A stretch of DNA of 64,000 bases, from assembly GCF_047948215.1 (NCBI RefSeq), contig NC_134460.1:153541320-153605319 (forward strand), given 5' to 3'. The position numbers and the translations under genes are program-made. Every line of letters begins with the position of its first letter. The first letter of the stretch is position 1. The notes under the pieces were generated by a model. The model was not told the origin of the DNA. It saw nothing but the letters and a program-made list of their open reading frames with translations, and did not search any database. Below, piece by piece: positions 22,508-34,802 of this stretch. Source of the stretch: Lycorma delicatula. Lineage: Eukaryota > Arthropoda > Insecta > Hemiptera > Fulgoridae.

Positions 22508-23833
22508 CAGGGTCATTCATGGGAACAGGATGTTTTTAAAATAATCATAAAAAATTGAATATTTACTTTAAAAAAGTTTTATAGGTACTGAAACACTTGT
22601 TAAATCAAAGCATTTGTTACTTACTGATGAACGAAAAATTATGTCCGGCAAGTGATGTCCATTTTGGCAATACATTGTTGTAGCCTTTCACGGTAACCGG
22701 CCTCAATTCTTTGCAGCTTGTCTACATCAATCTGGGTGACGTGATGACGAATTGCGATCTTTAGGTCCTCCAATTTACGCGGTTTATTGCCGTACACACG
22801 CGATTTCAGAAACCCCCACAGAAAAAAATCACAACTACTCAAGTCGGGGGGCCGAGGAATGTCGCCGAATCTGGAAACGATCCGTCCCGGAAACAAGTTA
22901 CGGAGAACAGCCATCGTTGCCCTCGCTGTGTGCGCTGTAGCTCCATCCTGCTGGAATAACGCATTTTGAAAATCGATTCCCTGTTTCGTAACTCAGGGAT
23001 GAAATACGTATTCAACATCGCAATGTAACGATCAGCTGTTACAATTACGGCAGCGTCATTTTCTTCAAAAAAGTACGGTCCAATTACACCGACCTTTCCT
23101 ATTGCACACCAGACAGTCACCTTTGGCCTATGAAGTGGTCTCTCGTGAAGCTGATGCGGGTTTCTTTCTGCCCAATATCGGCAATTCTGTTTGTTGACGA
23201 AGCCATTCGGATGAAAATGGGCTTCGTCACTCATTAACAATAACAAATTTTCATTTTCTTGAAAAACGGTAAGCATTTGTCGACAAAATTGTAATCGCTG
23301 CGTGAAATCTTGCTCGTTTAACTGCTGCACGACGGCTATCTTGTAAGGATGGAAATGCAGGTCTGTATGCAGAATTTTTCTTACCGTACTTGTGCTCATT
23401 TGAAGCGCTGCTGAATGCCTCTGAATAGAGCGGCGTGGGCTTCTGACGATGGCTTCCCTTAGTCGTTCGATGTTCTCCGGAGTGCGCTAGCAGTTCGTCG
23501 GGGACCCGGTGGTTTTTTCTTCAATATTGAACCGCTTGTTCGAAGGTTGTTTACCCGTCGCAATATTGTGTTACGAGAAGGGACACTTGCATTACGATGG
23601 ATATTAAACTGACGGCGGAAATCTCGCTGAACAGCAGTTACGGATTCGTCATTTCGCACCAAAATGTCATATGCGTACAGGCGTTGGTCTAGCGTCCACG
23701 ACTCGCATCTTAACGACTAAAATGTAAATGCTATGAACAAAGGAAACGTCAGACACCAGCCACGTGCCCCTCCCACCACGAACGCCAGAGTTCAACCCAC
23801 TTCAAAAACATCCGGTTCCCTTGAATTACTCTG
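22508..23833 (-). mobile_element. complete mariner-like (ITm) DNA transposon with TIRs and TA duplications
   Basis: Left TIR 22508-22537 (CAGGGTCATTCATGGGAACA...) and right TIR 23804-23833 (reverse complement CAGAGTAATTCAAGGGAACC...) match at about 26 of 30 positions and both run into GGATGTTTTT. The element is flanked by TA at 22506-22507 and 23834-23835, the target duplication of the IS630-Tc1-mariner superfamily. Total 1326 bp, with a single transposase region on the minus strand. This is the most intact element in the window, though its gene has frameshifts. Confidence 0.93.
22639..23716 (-). pseudogene. ITm transposase with DUF4817-like N-terminus, frameshifted
   Basis: Three overlapping frames cover a whole transposase of about 345 residues. 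N-terminal helix-turn-helix part: DQRLYAYDILVRNDESVTAV, FNIHRNASVPSRNTILRRVN, KKKPPGPRR (23459-23716). DDE domain: SPRRSIQRHSAALQMSTSTV, MSDEAHFHPNGFVNKQNCRY (first Asp), VTVWCAIGKVGVIGPYFFEE, then after a frameshift near 22985 FQQDGATAHTARATM (second Asp) and SSCDFFLWGFLKSRVYGN (third Asp), ending CIAKMDITCRT. Frameshifts lie near 23495 and 22985. Spacing between the second and third Asp is 38 residues as read; relatives carry a few extra residues (Arg-Ser-Pro) before DLSS, giving about 41, so a small in-frame loss beside the active site is likely. No intact start Met in frame. Inactive as it stands, although all three Asp codons survive. Confidence 0.93.
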
Positions 23834-23835
23834 TA

Positions 23836-24086
23836 GTATCTTTCATTTTTGGATGATTTTAAAAAAGTTCAGATTAAAAAGAAATGAAAAAATATTATCC
23901 GTTATATTTTTGCGTTCCATAGATCTCCCATTTGGTAGTAGTCTCGTCATGTTTTTTAACTGCTACTACGTTTTGTTTTTTTAATAAGACGTGGTTTCTT
24001 GTCTTATGAATTTCTTGGGAATTGCTTATTTTTAACACGTGGATCATTTTTATATGAAGGTGAAAAAAAATGAGATGATAGATATG
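23836..24086. other. short spacer
   Basis: AT-rich, no feature recognised. It separates two unrelated transposons by about 250 bp. Confidence 0.5.
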
Positions 24087-25598
24087 CAGCGATTTATTAG
24101 GATATGCAGATACTTTGGCAGCTCATTCTACGTATAAAAATAAAGAAAAAAGTGCATAAACATAGGTCCGGAAACGCTTCGTTAATGAGTTACGTCTGGC
24201 GAAAAATTTCGCCCAGATTTCAGTTTCTCCAGTGAAGTGAAGCCGTACAGAAATTCTTGGGACGCAAAAATGTAATCTAATTTGACGGTTTTGTATGAAA
24301 TTCGATGCGACAGATTGAAAAAAATGAGTCCGACAACTTTAACTTCGGTAGTTTTTTTTGAAAACCGGCGAAAACGCACTTTTTTACCTAGTTAAAACGT
24401 TTTAATAAAACTTGTAGGAAATTCAAGCGGAAACAGAATAGTATAAATAAAGTAAACGGAAAGCACATAACAGTTAAATAAAATGTATTTTTATTTAGAG
24501 AAATACAAAGCTAAATTTAACTGTACCATTATTTTTTCCGATAACCGATTTATTTTTAAAAAGAGGAAAAATGATAAAAAAACAGATTTTTGGTACTTGA
24601 AATTAATAAAAGAAGTTTTAAAATAAATGTTTTTATACAGGATAGTACTGTATCAACGATCGTGCGGCGTATTTAAGTTCTATTAAAAAACTATGATTTT
24701 TGGTTTAATCAAATTAAAATGAGGTATAATTTTTTTAAGAGAAATCTTTATTTCATAACTTGGTAAAACAGTAACAGCTGTCCAACGATCTAGTTTTTTT
24801 TTGAATTGTAATTGTGTTGTTTTGTTAGATTACAGTCGATTTTCAATTCATTAGTGTAATTTTTCTATTAGTACAAGTAGACAGCTGTACTGCATAATAC
24901 GTCTTGAATGTGGTCTGTTATTGAAGTAATGATGCCGTACTTATTTTCGAATGAAGAATATGTCGATACGGTATTTATTTATGGTGTGTGTGTGTGAAGG
25001 CAGTGCTACGGCCGCTGTTGAAGAATATCGACAACATTATCTTAAAACAGGATAACAGGATACTAAATCTAAGAACTATTAGTGCGGCATTCCGTATAAT
25101 ACGGAAAACAGGATCTCTTTCTAGCAGTAATCGTATCCCTTATGACAGTCCTCTCCAGTATGATGTTAATGTCGATAAAAGCGTTACTGTTGCTGTTAGT
25201 GTAGTCCCGGTATCAATACAAGACGTCATAAGTCATTTTCCAGTTAAATTTGGTTTCGTACGGTTATAAATAAAAGTCGATCGCTCGCTTTCCGTTTACT
25301 TTATACTATTCTGTTTAGAATTAAATCTCCTACAAGTTTCACTAAAAGAGTTGTATCTGTTTATTGGCAATTTAACAAAGTTATTATAAGTCATACTAAA
25401 AAATGGGTGTTTTTCGGCGGTTTTCTAAAAAACTACTGAAATTGCAGTTCTCGAACTCGTTCGCTGAGGAACTGAAAATTTTCAGAAGCCGTAACTCGTT
25501 AACGAAGAGTTTTTGGACGATATTTATGTACTTTTTTCTTTATTTTTACATGTAGGATGAGTTGGCAAAGTATATCTGCACATCCTGGTAAATCACTG
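24087..25598 (+). mobile_element. long-TIR ITm-like transposon 1, internally deleted
   Basis: Left arm about 24087-24463 and right arm about 25287-25598 are inverted copies: the outer ends read CAGCGATTTATTAGGATATG and (reverse complement) CAGTGATTTACCAGGATGTG, and matching continues through CATTCTACGTATAAAAATAAAG to TATAAATAAAGTAAACGGAAAGC at the inner side. TA follows the right end (25599-25600); the left flank is TG, probably a mutated TA. Arms of more than 300 bp are far longer than the 20-30 bp usual for mariner. The interior holds only the N-terminal part of a transposase, so the element is a deletion derivative. Confidence 0.85.
24929..25269 (+). pseudogene. transposase N-terminus (DUF4817-like) inside long-TIR element 1
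   Basis: The start MMPYLFSNEEYVDTVFIYG is the canonical opening of the DUF4817 helix-turn-helix domain of insect ITm-type transposases. A GTGTGTGT slip causes a stop at 24995, after which the next frame continues GSATAAVEEYRQHY, then LRTISAAFRIIRKTGSLSSS, DSPLQYDVNVDKSVTVAVS and VVPVSIQDVISHF, where the second DNA-binding subdomain should begin. Everything from there through the DDE catalytic domain is absent; the right arm begins within about 20 bp of the frame end. Confidence 0.85.
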
Positions 25599-25599
25599 T

Positions 25600-26507
25600 A
25601 TAATAATAAAAAACGCATTAAAACCCATTTTAACGTTTAATTTGTATGTATTTATTATTTTTTCTTCTTTAAATTTCGATTTTTGAAGTCTTCATAAAAA
25701 AAAATTTATTTGTGTGTGTGTTACTTCACAAAGTTCAAATAAATTTTTTTATTTTTTCGGTCTTTTAAGTGCTTTAATTTTTTAATGTTTATAAATAAAC
25801 ACAAACACATTGGTCCATTACGTCTGACTTGATTTATTTTATGAAAAAGCAAGCAAAAATAAGCACTGTATTCATGTTAGAGGGAGATGTGTATGTTTAT
25901 ATTTCCCTCATTTTGTAGTGCAAGTTTGATTCAGCAACTTGTGAGTAACGGATTGCTTTCTTAGTCCTCCGGTTAACAAAAACTTTTTCCCACATTTTCA
26001 ACGTTGTACGTTTCCCATTGCGCCATATTACGAGGCTTCTGTTAATATTTTATATCAATAACTGAATAATTTAGAAGAGTCGTGTGCAACAATATTACGC
26101 TTCTTTTTTTAAAATTTTTTTCCCCAGCAAAAATTCAACGTAATTATAATTTAAAAAAGGCGAAAAAATCTTAAGTATTAAATCGTAAGTTTTCTGAATA
26201 GTTAAATCTGTAAAACAAAAAAAATATTGTGATGAAGAAGGTCTGAACTTCATATAAAACTATACATTTTCATCCGTAGCGTACGTTCAAGAATTATTCT
26301 TTACGAAAATGATCCGATTTAGATGTATAAAGATGATTCTTTTTTTTGTTTAACATAGAGAGTTCCTGCAGTAAGTACGGATTCATTGTACTGTTAAGTA
26401 ATTAAAAATTACGTAGATCTAATGTCTAAATAAGTACCTATTAGATAATTATGTCAGGTGAATTAAATAGAGGTTTTTTTTTTAAATTTCCGTTCTTTCT
26501 TTGTATA
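25600..26507. other. AT-rich spacer between the two long-TIR elements
   Basis: No coding similarity or RNA gene recognised. Confidence 0.4.
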
Positions 26508-28310
26508 CAGGTTCCATACGGCAATCTCTCGGGAGCTAATTCTCTGAGTTTCAATTGATTATTTGAGTGTCTGATAGCTTGAGTGATTTTTATAGCTAAA
26601 AATAAGAAAAAACGTTGATATAAACGTAGGCCCGAAAACGCTTCGTTAGTGAGTTGCGGCTAGCAAAATATTTTGTCCGGATTTCCATTCCTCCGGGAAA
26701 ATGAAGACTTCCTGAAATTCTGGGAAGGTAAATTAAGCGGCGAATTTAGTTGTTTCTTATGGTTTTTGACCTGAAAATGTTAGAAAATGGGTTCTAGAAC
26801 TGTACCTCCATTAGTTTTATAGATATCTGATTATGTTGTTAAAACATAAAAATTGTAGGTAAAAAATAACCCGTTTTTGGGTTTAACGTAAGTAAACTTT
26901 GTTAAATGGTTAATTAAGTTGTACTTTTTTTTTTCGATTAGAAATGTAGAAAATTTAATTCTGAAAAGATTCAAGTAAATTACTTAAACGAAAAATTGAA
27001 ACAGGATATTGAAATTTAACTTTATTAAAAAACAAAACAGACTGAACTGAGAGAAAAAATTAAACTAATTTTGTCCATAGGTTGGAAGTAACAGTTGATC
27101 ATTTATTTATTCCTTTTTATCAGAATGAATTAATTTGTTTTCGTAGTTGGCGATATCAGCCGTCAACAATTAACTTCTTGAAACTGTGTTTGAATGATCT
27201 TGATAGTGGTTTTTGTATTGTATTGAGGTTTCTGTGAGATTCTGTGTACGATTCAGAAAATAGTATTTACAAAATTTAGTGAGATTTTCTTTAATACGTA
27301 ACTGAAGACAATACAAACATGTATTCATTTGAAGAGAGTACGTGATATTTACCGTAACGTGAACAAGAATGGTTTGGCTGCAATTCATCGTGAATATCGT
27401 GATACTTATCTGCATCGAAGAGCACACCTAATCGTTAAACGTTTGAAGCTGTGGAGAGATGACTTAGAGAAACCGGCCAGTTTTAAACTAAAACGAGTAG
27501 AAACTTGTCGTAAACAAAGCGCGAGAAACTATAATAATAAAAAAGCAATAATAAATTCTGTACAATTGTCGACGACTGCAAACACCAGACTGGTATCGGC
27601 ATATAAATATTTCTCAATCAAGCGTTTGGCGGGTACTTCATGAAGCACAGTTGTACCCGTTCCGTGTAACACGGCTACGAGACATTATCGCAAGATCATA
27701 ATAAACGGAAGATATTCTGCCCACGGTTAACTAGAAAACGGGTACGAAGATACAATTTCCTTCATCGTATTCTGGTAACTGATGAATCGTGCTTTACAAG
27801 AAATCGAATAGTAAATTTTCGTAACAGACGTATTTATCTGTTTTGTTTTTTAATAAATTTCAATATCCTGTATTCAGTTTTTTTAAGTAATTTACAGTAA
27901 TCTTTTCAGAATTTAATTTTTCTACATTTCTAACTGAAAAAAATATATACAGATTAATTAAACATTTAACACTTACGTTAAACTCAAAAACGTGTTAATT
28001 TTTTACTACCATTTTTTGTTTTACGTCAAGTATCTAAAAATAATAAAGGTACAGTTCTGGGACTCATTTTTTAAAATATTTTTAGGTCAAAAACCGTAAG
28101 AAACAACTAAATTGGCCGCTTGATTTAACTTCCGAGAATTTCAGGCAGTCTTCATTTCCGCGGAAGAATGGAAATCCGGGCAAAATCTTTTGCTAGCCTC
28201 AACTCGCTTACGAAGCGTTTTCGGGCCTACGTTTATATCAAGAGTTTTTCCTATTTTTAGCTACAGAATCAGCTACCGAGAGATTTCCGTGTAATTTTGA
28301 ATCACTCCGG
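26508..28310 (+). mobile_element. long-TIR ITm-like transposon 2, internally deleted
   Basis: Left arm about 26508-27041, right arm about 27837-28310. Matching blocks from outside inward include CAATCTCTCGGGAGCTAATTCT, GATATAAACGTAGGCCCGAA with CGCTTCGTTAGTGAGTTG, GGATTTCCATTCCTCC, AATTTAGTTGTTTC, TTCTAGAACTGTACCTCC, TTAATTCTGAAAAGATT and ATTAAAAAACAAAACAGA. The left end is CAG preceded by TA (26506-26507); the right end has drifted (CCGGAGTGATTC in reverse complement). The left arm carries an extra stretch of about 35 bp near 26555. The interior holds a transposase remnant on the plus strand. Confidence 0.87.
27319..27836 (+). pseudogene. DUF4817/DDE transposase, front part, inside long-TIR element 2
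   Basis: Starts MYSFEES, then frameshifted CNKNGLAAIHREYRDTYL and KRLKLWRDDLEKPASFK (DUF4817-like helix-turn-helix), then SQSSVWRVLHEAQLYPFRVT (second DNA-binding part), then CPRLTRKRVRRYNFLHRI followed by LVTDESCFTRNRIVNFRN, which contains the first catalytic Asp (TDES-FTRNG-VN-RN type). The rest of the DDE domain is missing, replaced by the right arm. At least five frameshifts or stops. The remnant identifies the element as a relative of ITm transposons but cannot act. Confidence 0.82.
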
Positions 28311-29514
28311 ATATTTTACATAAAGTATGTATAATACAGAATCTTTTTGAATCTCTTTTACGTTATCATTCCTTATACTAACCTGAGCGATGTCGTTCTT
28401 ATATTAAAACTACTATTTTCGGGTAAGAGTTCAAGAAAATGATTTTGAACATTTTTATTAACCTGTCGTAAATGTAAAAAGTAGATCTAAAATAAATTTG
28501 AAGAACTTGTGACGGTAATGGCAACGTAGGTGACTGCATAATTAAAGAAAAAAATTCCACTCTCCAGAAACTTAGTTTGTACTTTACAATACTGTCTTTA
28601 CGACAGTTCTGTATAGAAAATATGAAATTAATTTTCGTATTTTTATCAATGCATTGCTCTCTCATTGCGGTTCTTCGAACGAAGTTTGTTGTACGGGCAA
28701 CATTATTTGTAACCCTAGTCGTGCTTTAAGTAAAAGATGAAACCTTCTTTAAAAATAATCTTTCGATTCTTTTTAAGTCGGCACCGCATTCGGAAGTTAT
28801 TTTTAACTTAGCGTCATCTTCAAAAAGTTGAATTTTAAAGTTGACATTTTTTTATGCGTCTGAACTTTTTTTTAACTTTATACTGCAATAAAGTTTTCGA
28901 AAACGATTTAACGTCTACTTAAACAGTCGATATGTAATTTACAATTTATCTTTTTAATTTTATTTTTACCGTTTATTTTACGGTTAACTGATTATTGCAA
29001 AATGAATCGGTAAATTTGCACGTTTAGTTTTATAATTTTATAGATTTATTATTATTTCTTTATTATATGGGGATATAAAGTGAAAAAAAAACCAGCCGAT
29101 AGCGGAAATCACTGTTATTACCGGCAATAGGAAACTATTTCTCCTGTCGACACGTAACATCGACTACACGATACGGCTTAGACCACATGTACCGTAAATT
29201 GCATTCTACTGTGACCAAGGGCCTTTTTTATTATTATATTTCTATTTCGATTTAAAGTAAGTAAGCTAAACTACCGTACAAATTTTTACCGTTTACATGA
29301 AACAACTTTTATTATTATATAGTGGCACAGCAAACGTATTATTTATTAATTCAAATAAAGTATGTTGTTAAATATGTCCCGAACTCTTATTTACCCTTTT
29401 TATGGGTAAATATTGACTGTCATTTACGGATTAAAATTATCATCAGAAGTTTTTTCGTTACCAATTTAAAATAATTTTGTTTTTTCACTTTTCATTTGTT
29501 TTGCTTGAATTAAT
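28311..29514. other. AT-rich spacer, nothing recognised
   Basis: An 88-residue minus ORF at 28399-28665 shows no motif. The stretch 29100-29230 is less AT-rich and unassigned. Confidence 0.4.
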
Positions 29515-30690
29515 TTTTACTTTCTCGTCTAGATAACGCTATAGTTCTTTTAGGAAAAGTATTGTAATCGGTCCGGTATGGGCATATGCGCTTTTCACCG
29601 GATCTTGACGTTTTCACTCCTAAGGAACACAAAAAACTCAAAAACCGGATGGAAATTTTTCGGATGTTAATGTTCGTATATGTATGTCCGGTATTGACCT
29701 CAAAATCACCTTATATCTGCAGAACTACTGAACCGATTTTGATCAAACTTGGTCAGATTACTTCTTTATATGAGACATTGATGCCATTGAATTTTCAACT
29801 TAAAACGTCATGGGGGTGAGTCTGTAGAGCAAGGTCACCCTCAGTATATCAAGATTTCTCCTAATTAAGGTCATATTTTTCTTGGGCGTATTTATTACCA
29901 ATTAAAAGATAACAATAATTGAAAAAAAGGTTTTTGCAAAATCGCCGCACCCCATCCCCCCAAAAATGCTCTAAACAAGTGACTAAGTGGGCATACTGCG
30001 GTGAATGTTACCCCATGTCACCACAAGGAGCGCTAGTGTCGCAGCCGCTGTATTGTAATTTCCCTTTTTTTCTGTGGAAAACTTTCTTTTCCCTCTTGGA
30101 CCGGGAAATTTGAAATTCTACGAGTTTGCCAAACAAATTATTCCTTTAGTTAATTATTCCTTTTAGTTAATGTTTCAAAGGTTGATTGCACTGACGTGCA
30201 GCTGTTGTATTCGTCTGCTATGTTGTGATGTAACAGGTGAACGGTAGACTTAAATAAGTAAATAATATTGAAGTGTAAAAAGTAACCCGGTATGGCTGCA
30301 TCTCGAAACCGATCGCCCGTTTGACTCTGTATCTGATGCATTAAGCCTCGTGGTTACACCGGTCTGCCGACCGTACAAGCGAAATTTGTTGTATGTAAAT
30401 TGTGAAATTGCATTAACTCAGTTAGTGCCGACCGTCGCCGCTAGTATCGCCACACCCGGGCGAATTAAATACGGTATCCGCGCGCACTTTAATTACAATC
30501 GTTGAATTAAATAAACGAAAAAATATTATATTTAAGTAAAATGATAAATATTAAGTTGTGTGTGTGTGCGCGCGCTCGCGCGTGTGTGTTGTAAGCCGTG
30601 CATCAGAAACAACCCGCAGTTGTAGTACTTTGCTGGAAAGCAGCTTTAGCTGCGTGACAAGTCCTACAGCTGTGTTAGTCGGCGTTTTTT
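29515..30690 (-). repeat. TR-D: longest copy of the tRNA-containing repeat
   Basis: Parallel to TR-B with the same landmarks: CTCGTCTAGATAACGCTATAG, ATGGGCATATGCGCTTTTCACC, GATCAAACTTGGTCAGATTA, GTCTGTAGAGCAAGGTCACC, AATTAAGGTCATATTTTTCTTGG, the tRNA-like block (30288-30375), then AATTAAATACGGTATCCGCG and CATCAGAAACAACCCGCAGT. It is longer than TR-B because of an extra stretch near 29985-30190. A (GT)(GC) run sits at 30555-30590. The 77- and 64-residue ORFs are not conserved in the other copies. Confidence 0.82.
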
Positions 30691-33600
30691 AATTTTGCAT
30701 TTGTTGTAATGATTCTTGTTTCAAGTAAATGTCTAAGTAGGTTTTAGGTTTTGGACTTGCTTGTTTTTTGAAGCTGTACATTTATAACTCTGAAATCAAA
30801 GAATCGGTTCTTTCATTGTCATGGAAGTAGTTTTCTTGGCGTCTTGTTTTCCTCTGTAATACCAGTATATTGTATAAAGGTTTCGATGAGATTTACGTAA
30901 TAATTTTTTTTTTATTCTTAAATATCTGTTTCTCATCTGATCTACGGACGGATGTTCAGTTTTGATATTGTTTTTAATTTTTATTTAGGTTAGTGCATTT
31001 AAAATGATCTGCTGAAATCTTAATTTTTCATTTCTTTTTTTAAAAGTCGGCTCCCCTATTGCATTAATAGCTTTCAAATGTACAATTTACTTCGTCGTAT
31101 TATATTTCCTTGAATCCATGGGACGATTGAACGCTGTTAATTACTTGTGCGTTCTACAAAAATTTGAAGCGCTGTTTTAACCTTAAACAGTGCGATGCAA
31201 AATTGCATAACTTAACAGTACAGTATAACTTTTCATAAATTACATAAACTTTGCTTTATAACTTAAATGTTGGTAAATAGTTTCCTGCTATTAAATTACA
31301 GTACTCTTCCTTTTTTGTTCACAACAACTATAATAAAGAAAATTCCTTTAATCTACAGGATAATTTGAGTATTTAATTAATATGTTTGTATATATATATT
31401 AAGAGTGTAAGTCTAAAAGTTATATATTCTAATAGTTTTACATGGTGTCAGTTTCTAGCGTCAACTTTTTATTGTCTTTATAGTATTTCTTAATTTCATA
31501 CCATTTAATACTGTTACGCCAGTAGTGGTTCGTTAATCGCTGAAGCTACGCTGTTAGAAAAAAAGTAGTTTGTTAATAGTATTGAATTACATTTACTTTT
31601 TGCAATAAAAACTATTCAAGTAGCTGCGCAAACAGAATACAATTGTGAGTTTTTGTGTTCATTATTATCGCATATCCTTGCGATAAAATTTAGTTTTTTA
31701 GTAATTTTTAATTTTAGTAAAATTATAGGCAAAACAATCGGTCTTTTTCTACTGTAACTTACAACTTTATTACATGATATAGTCGTTTACGCGTTTCGTA
31801 GTCGTTTAATGAACTTGTTTTCATTCGCCGAATGTCGTGAGCGGAATAATTCGCCGTTTGTTAATTCATCTATGTATGAACTGATCGGTTTATAATGACG
31901 CTATATAATCATTTTGTTCGCCGGCATAGTTATTGACGGGTAGCATTCATAGCTCTTAATACCGTCTAGTTTAGATAAACATTTGAAAACGTTACGTCTT
32001 TGGCGCTCATTCGCCCTAAATATTGAAGATTTTAGGAAACGTAAAAGGGCCCAGATTTTCCCGATAGGGAATTCGACCTTCGGTTTGTCGTTTTATTTCT
32101 AACCGTCGAATAAGAAACCTTCCTACGGAAATTCTACATGCAGTATCGTCATTTAATGAGTCTTTTTATTTAATCGGTCGGTAAAAGGAACCGCAGTAAT
32201 ATTATTGGAGTTAGGGTGCGGCTGAGACGATTCCCGTAATACTTATCCGAGCCCGCAGAAGTAAAGGATGTAGGACTGGAAAGGATGGAGGAAGGAATAA
32301 ACTTGTAGGATCGTAACCGATCTGGATATAGCCTGCCGTATTCCGATGTACGGTTCTTGTATTACGAGAAAACTTAAAGAAGATTAGTAATAAAACATTG
32401 AATAAAATATAACATAATATATGTAGATATGTTGCAACAAGACTAGTATAACGGATCTGAGAAACGGATTCCTTCCGATTAAGAAGAAAGGATGAGAAAA
32501 TATTTATTAAAAAAATCTAGAAGGTACTAAAAGCGATCCTTTTCTCAGGCTAACAGGTCCGTTTAACAATAGTTCTTTGTAATACCGTCGATGGTACACT
32601 TCCAACAGCTGTTATTCGACGAGAAGGGTTACCGGATCGTAATAAGAATTCATTGGAAAATGTAAGGGACGGTGAGAATTCTCACGCTTGAACAGGGTAT
32701 ATAAACACTTCTTAGACCGGTGGGACGATGAGTAAGAAGCGAATATAAGATAGTATTGCAGGTCGTGTTCGCAGCGATTGTGAGACGGCGTGTGGTAACA
32801 ACGAATAAGGTGACGCCACAAGCATTCCAGTATAAATAATGGATAGAGTACAGGAAGTTGTCCGGTTTGTTATTGTTAGACAATTGTGAAAATGACAGTA
32901 TTAAATTCATTCATAAAATGACGGTAGTTTTACTTATAAACAGAAAAGGTATATGTAGAGAATGGAATCGAATAACTTTAGTTATTCAACAAGATAGTCT
33001 TATCTTTTTAATGTAATATTAGCGTTCGTTATAATATCTTTAGTCAGTTTGACTGTATGCTGGTTTTTATCTTTAAATAAAACCAGTCCTTATTAAAAAT
33101 ACTATTTTGTATGTAATTTATTATTATTGAATCGTCTTATTTTCTATATCCTTAAACTAATAAATTGTATTTATATAAACATTTTCAATTGTTAGTCTCT
33201 CAATATGCTGGTCGAGCCGCGAATACGCGAAAATATTCCCAAATTCCAAACGGCCTTATCCTAAGTCGATAATTAATTATTTAACGTTGTTTCTCTGCAG
33301 TCTTTTTTCTTTTGTAATCAAAGTGAAAGTTTTTCCCCTTTTACGTCTCTTAAAAACGGATTTCTTCGTGATTGTTATTTTCATGAATTTCTTATTTCTT
33401 CTTAAAATTTCGCCCCTTTTTTGCTGTACAAAATTAAGGATCAGTAAGTTGTCGATCGTTGTTTTTATCGTCAACTTAAAAAATCCGAAATTTAGAGAAT
33501 CGAACAGTATTTTTTCTTATTTTTTTAATTTATTTTACAGACGGTTTTCCTGTTAAGAATGTTATAGTATTTGACAAATTGACATCTTTTCCTTTAGGAA

Positions 33601-34756
33601 AGGACTTTAAGCCTATTCATCCCCGCTTTACACGTTTTTTTAAATCTCTTTATGTTTTTCTTCACTCTAATTTTAAATTCTAAAAAAAATTGAGTCGGTC
33701 TTTCTACTTTTTTGTACGGTTTTTTAATTTTGTTTCTTTCTTTATTTACCAGAGACCCTATTTCAGTTATAAACTTTTTTTTTAACTTAAGCTAGTGAAA
33801 ATATTTTTATTCTTTTTTTTAATCATTATACGCTTTTAAAAAATGGCACTTAACAAGTTAGGTGAGAATACTATTTTTGTAAGTGACTTGATGTATAATA
33901 AAGTTTACTTTTCAGTAATAATGGATTTTAAAGTTTACTACAGTCTTGGGACGGCTATTATTAGCAGTATTACATTACCCGTTTCAAAAGCAGATAATAA
34001 AATAATATTAGCTTTTAAAAGTTGTTCGTAATATATATATATATTTGTTATAAAAAAAACCGTTAATATCATCGCATAAAAATGCCTGAATCTACCAATT
34101 TTTCTAAAGTTTTTAATTGTTCTTTTTGCAGCGATAAATTATCAATTAAAAGCCGTATAATTTTATACACCTATTAATAAGTATTCCCTTTATTGTACCG
34201 TACGATGATTTACTAGTTAAAGAAAATGAATACTTGTTAAAAAAAAAATCGCATTTTTTAAAAATAATGTAGGGGATTATTCGGGTCGGTTGTACGGCTC
34301 CGCCGCAGTTTAAAAATATTAATATTGCATTGTTGAACAGAGTCGGTCGTCGTATAGGGAATTAATTTTTTTAACATTTTTACGATATCATCTGCGTGTC
34401 GTCGACGTTGGTGTTCTCCTGCCTATATCGAGGTAAAATTTAATAATAACTTTACTCTCTCTCAACAGCTTGTCGGAGAACAATGGGATAAGGGCTTATT
34501 CATATCTGGTAGCCCCCTTAGGGTCGATTCGGTACATCTTTCTCTCTTTGTCGTGCTTACAAACACGTTTACTCATTCGCTTTAAAATCTAGCACTCGTT
34601 GACCTATTTTTTGATATTCTAATATTCTCATTTAATCGGTGTAATATTTTCTTCCTTCCCTTTTTTAACGGTTTCACCAGGCCCTACATTTTCCCAGAAC
34701 TTTTTTTTTATCTGACGGTTTCTTTTTACTCATATTTTTTTAATATCTCGCCATGG

Positions 34757-34761
<5 letters not shown>
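30691..34761. other. long AT-rich spacer, no gene recognised
   Basis: About 4 kb with only short, motif-free ORFs. A relatively G+C-rich patch at 32040-32350 and another at 32560-32830 (with GGGTATATAAAC near 32695) could be an old repeat or promoter-like chance sequence; neither has a second copy in view. A short TA tract occurs at 34031-34044. Confidence 0.35.

Positions 34762-34802
<41 letters not shown>
34762..34802. repeat. (CT)n-(TA)n microsatellite
   Basis: CT tract 34762-34787 joined to TA tract 34788-34802. Confidence 0.93.

Noticed and set aside
22752..22969. Plus-strand ORFs of 60-62 residues
   Set aside because: Antisense to the transposase of the 22.5-kb element.
32600..32830. 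Possible promoter (TATATAAAC) in a G+C-richer patch
   Set aside because: No downstream ORF or second supporting element; TATA-like words are common in this composition.
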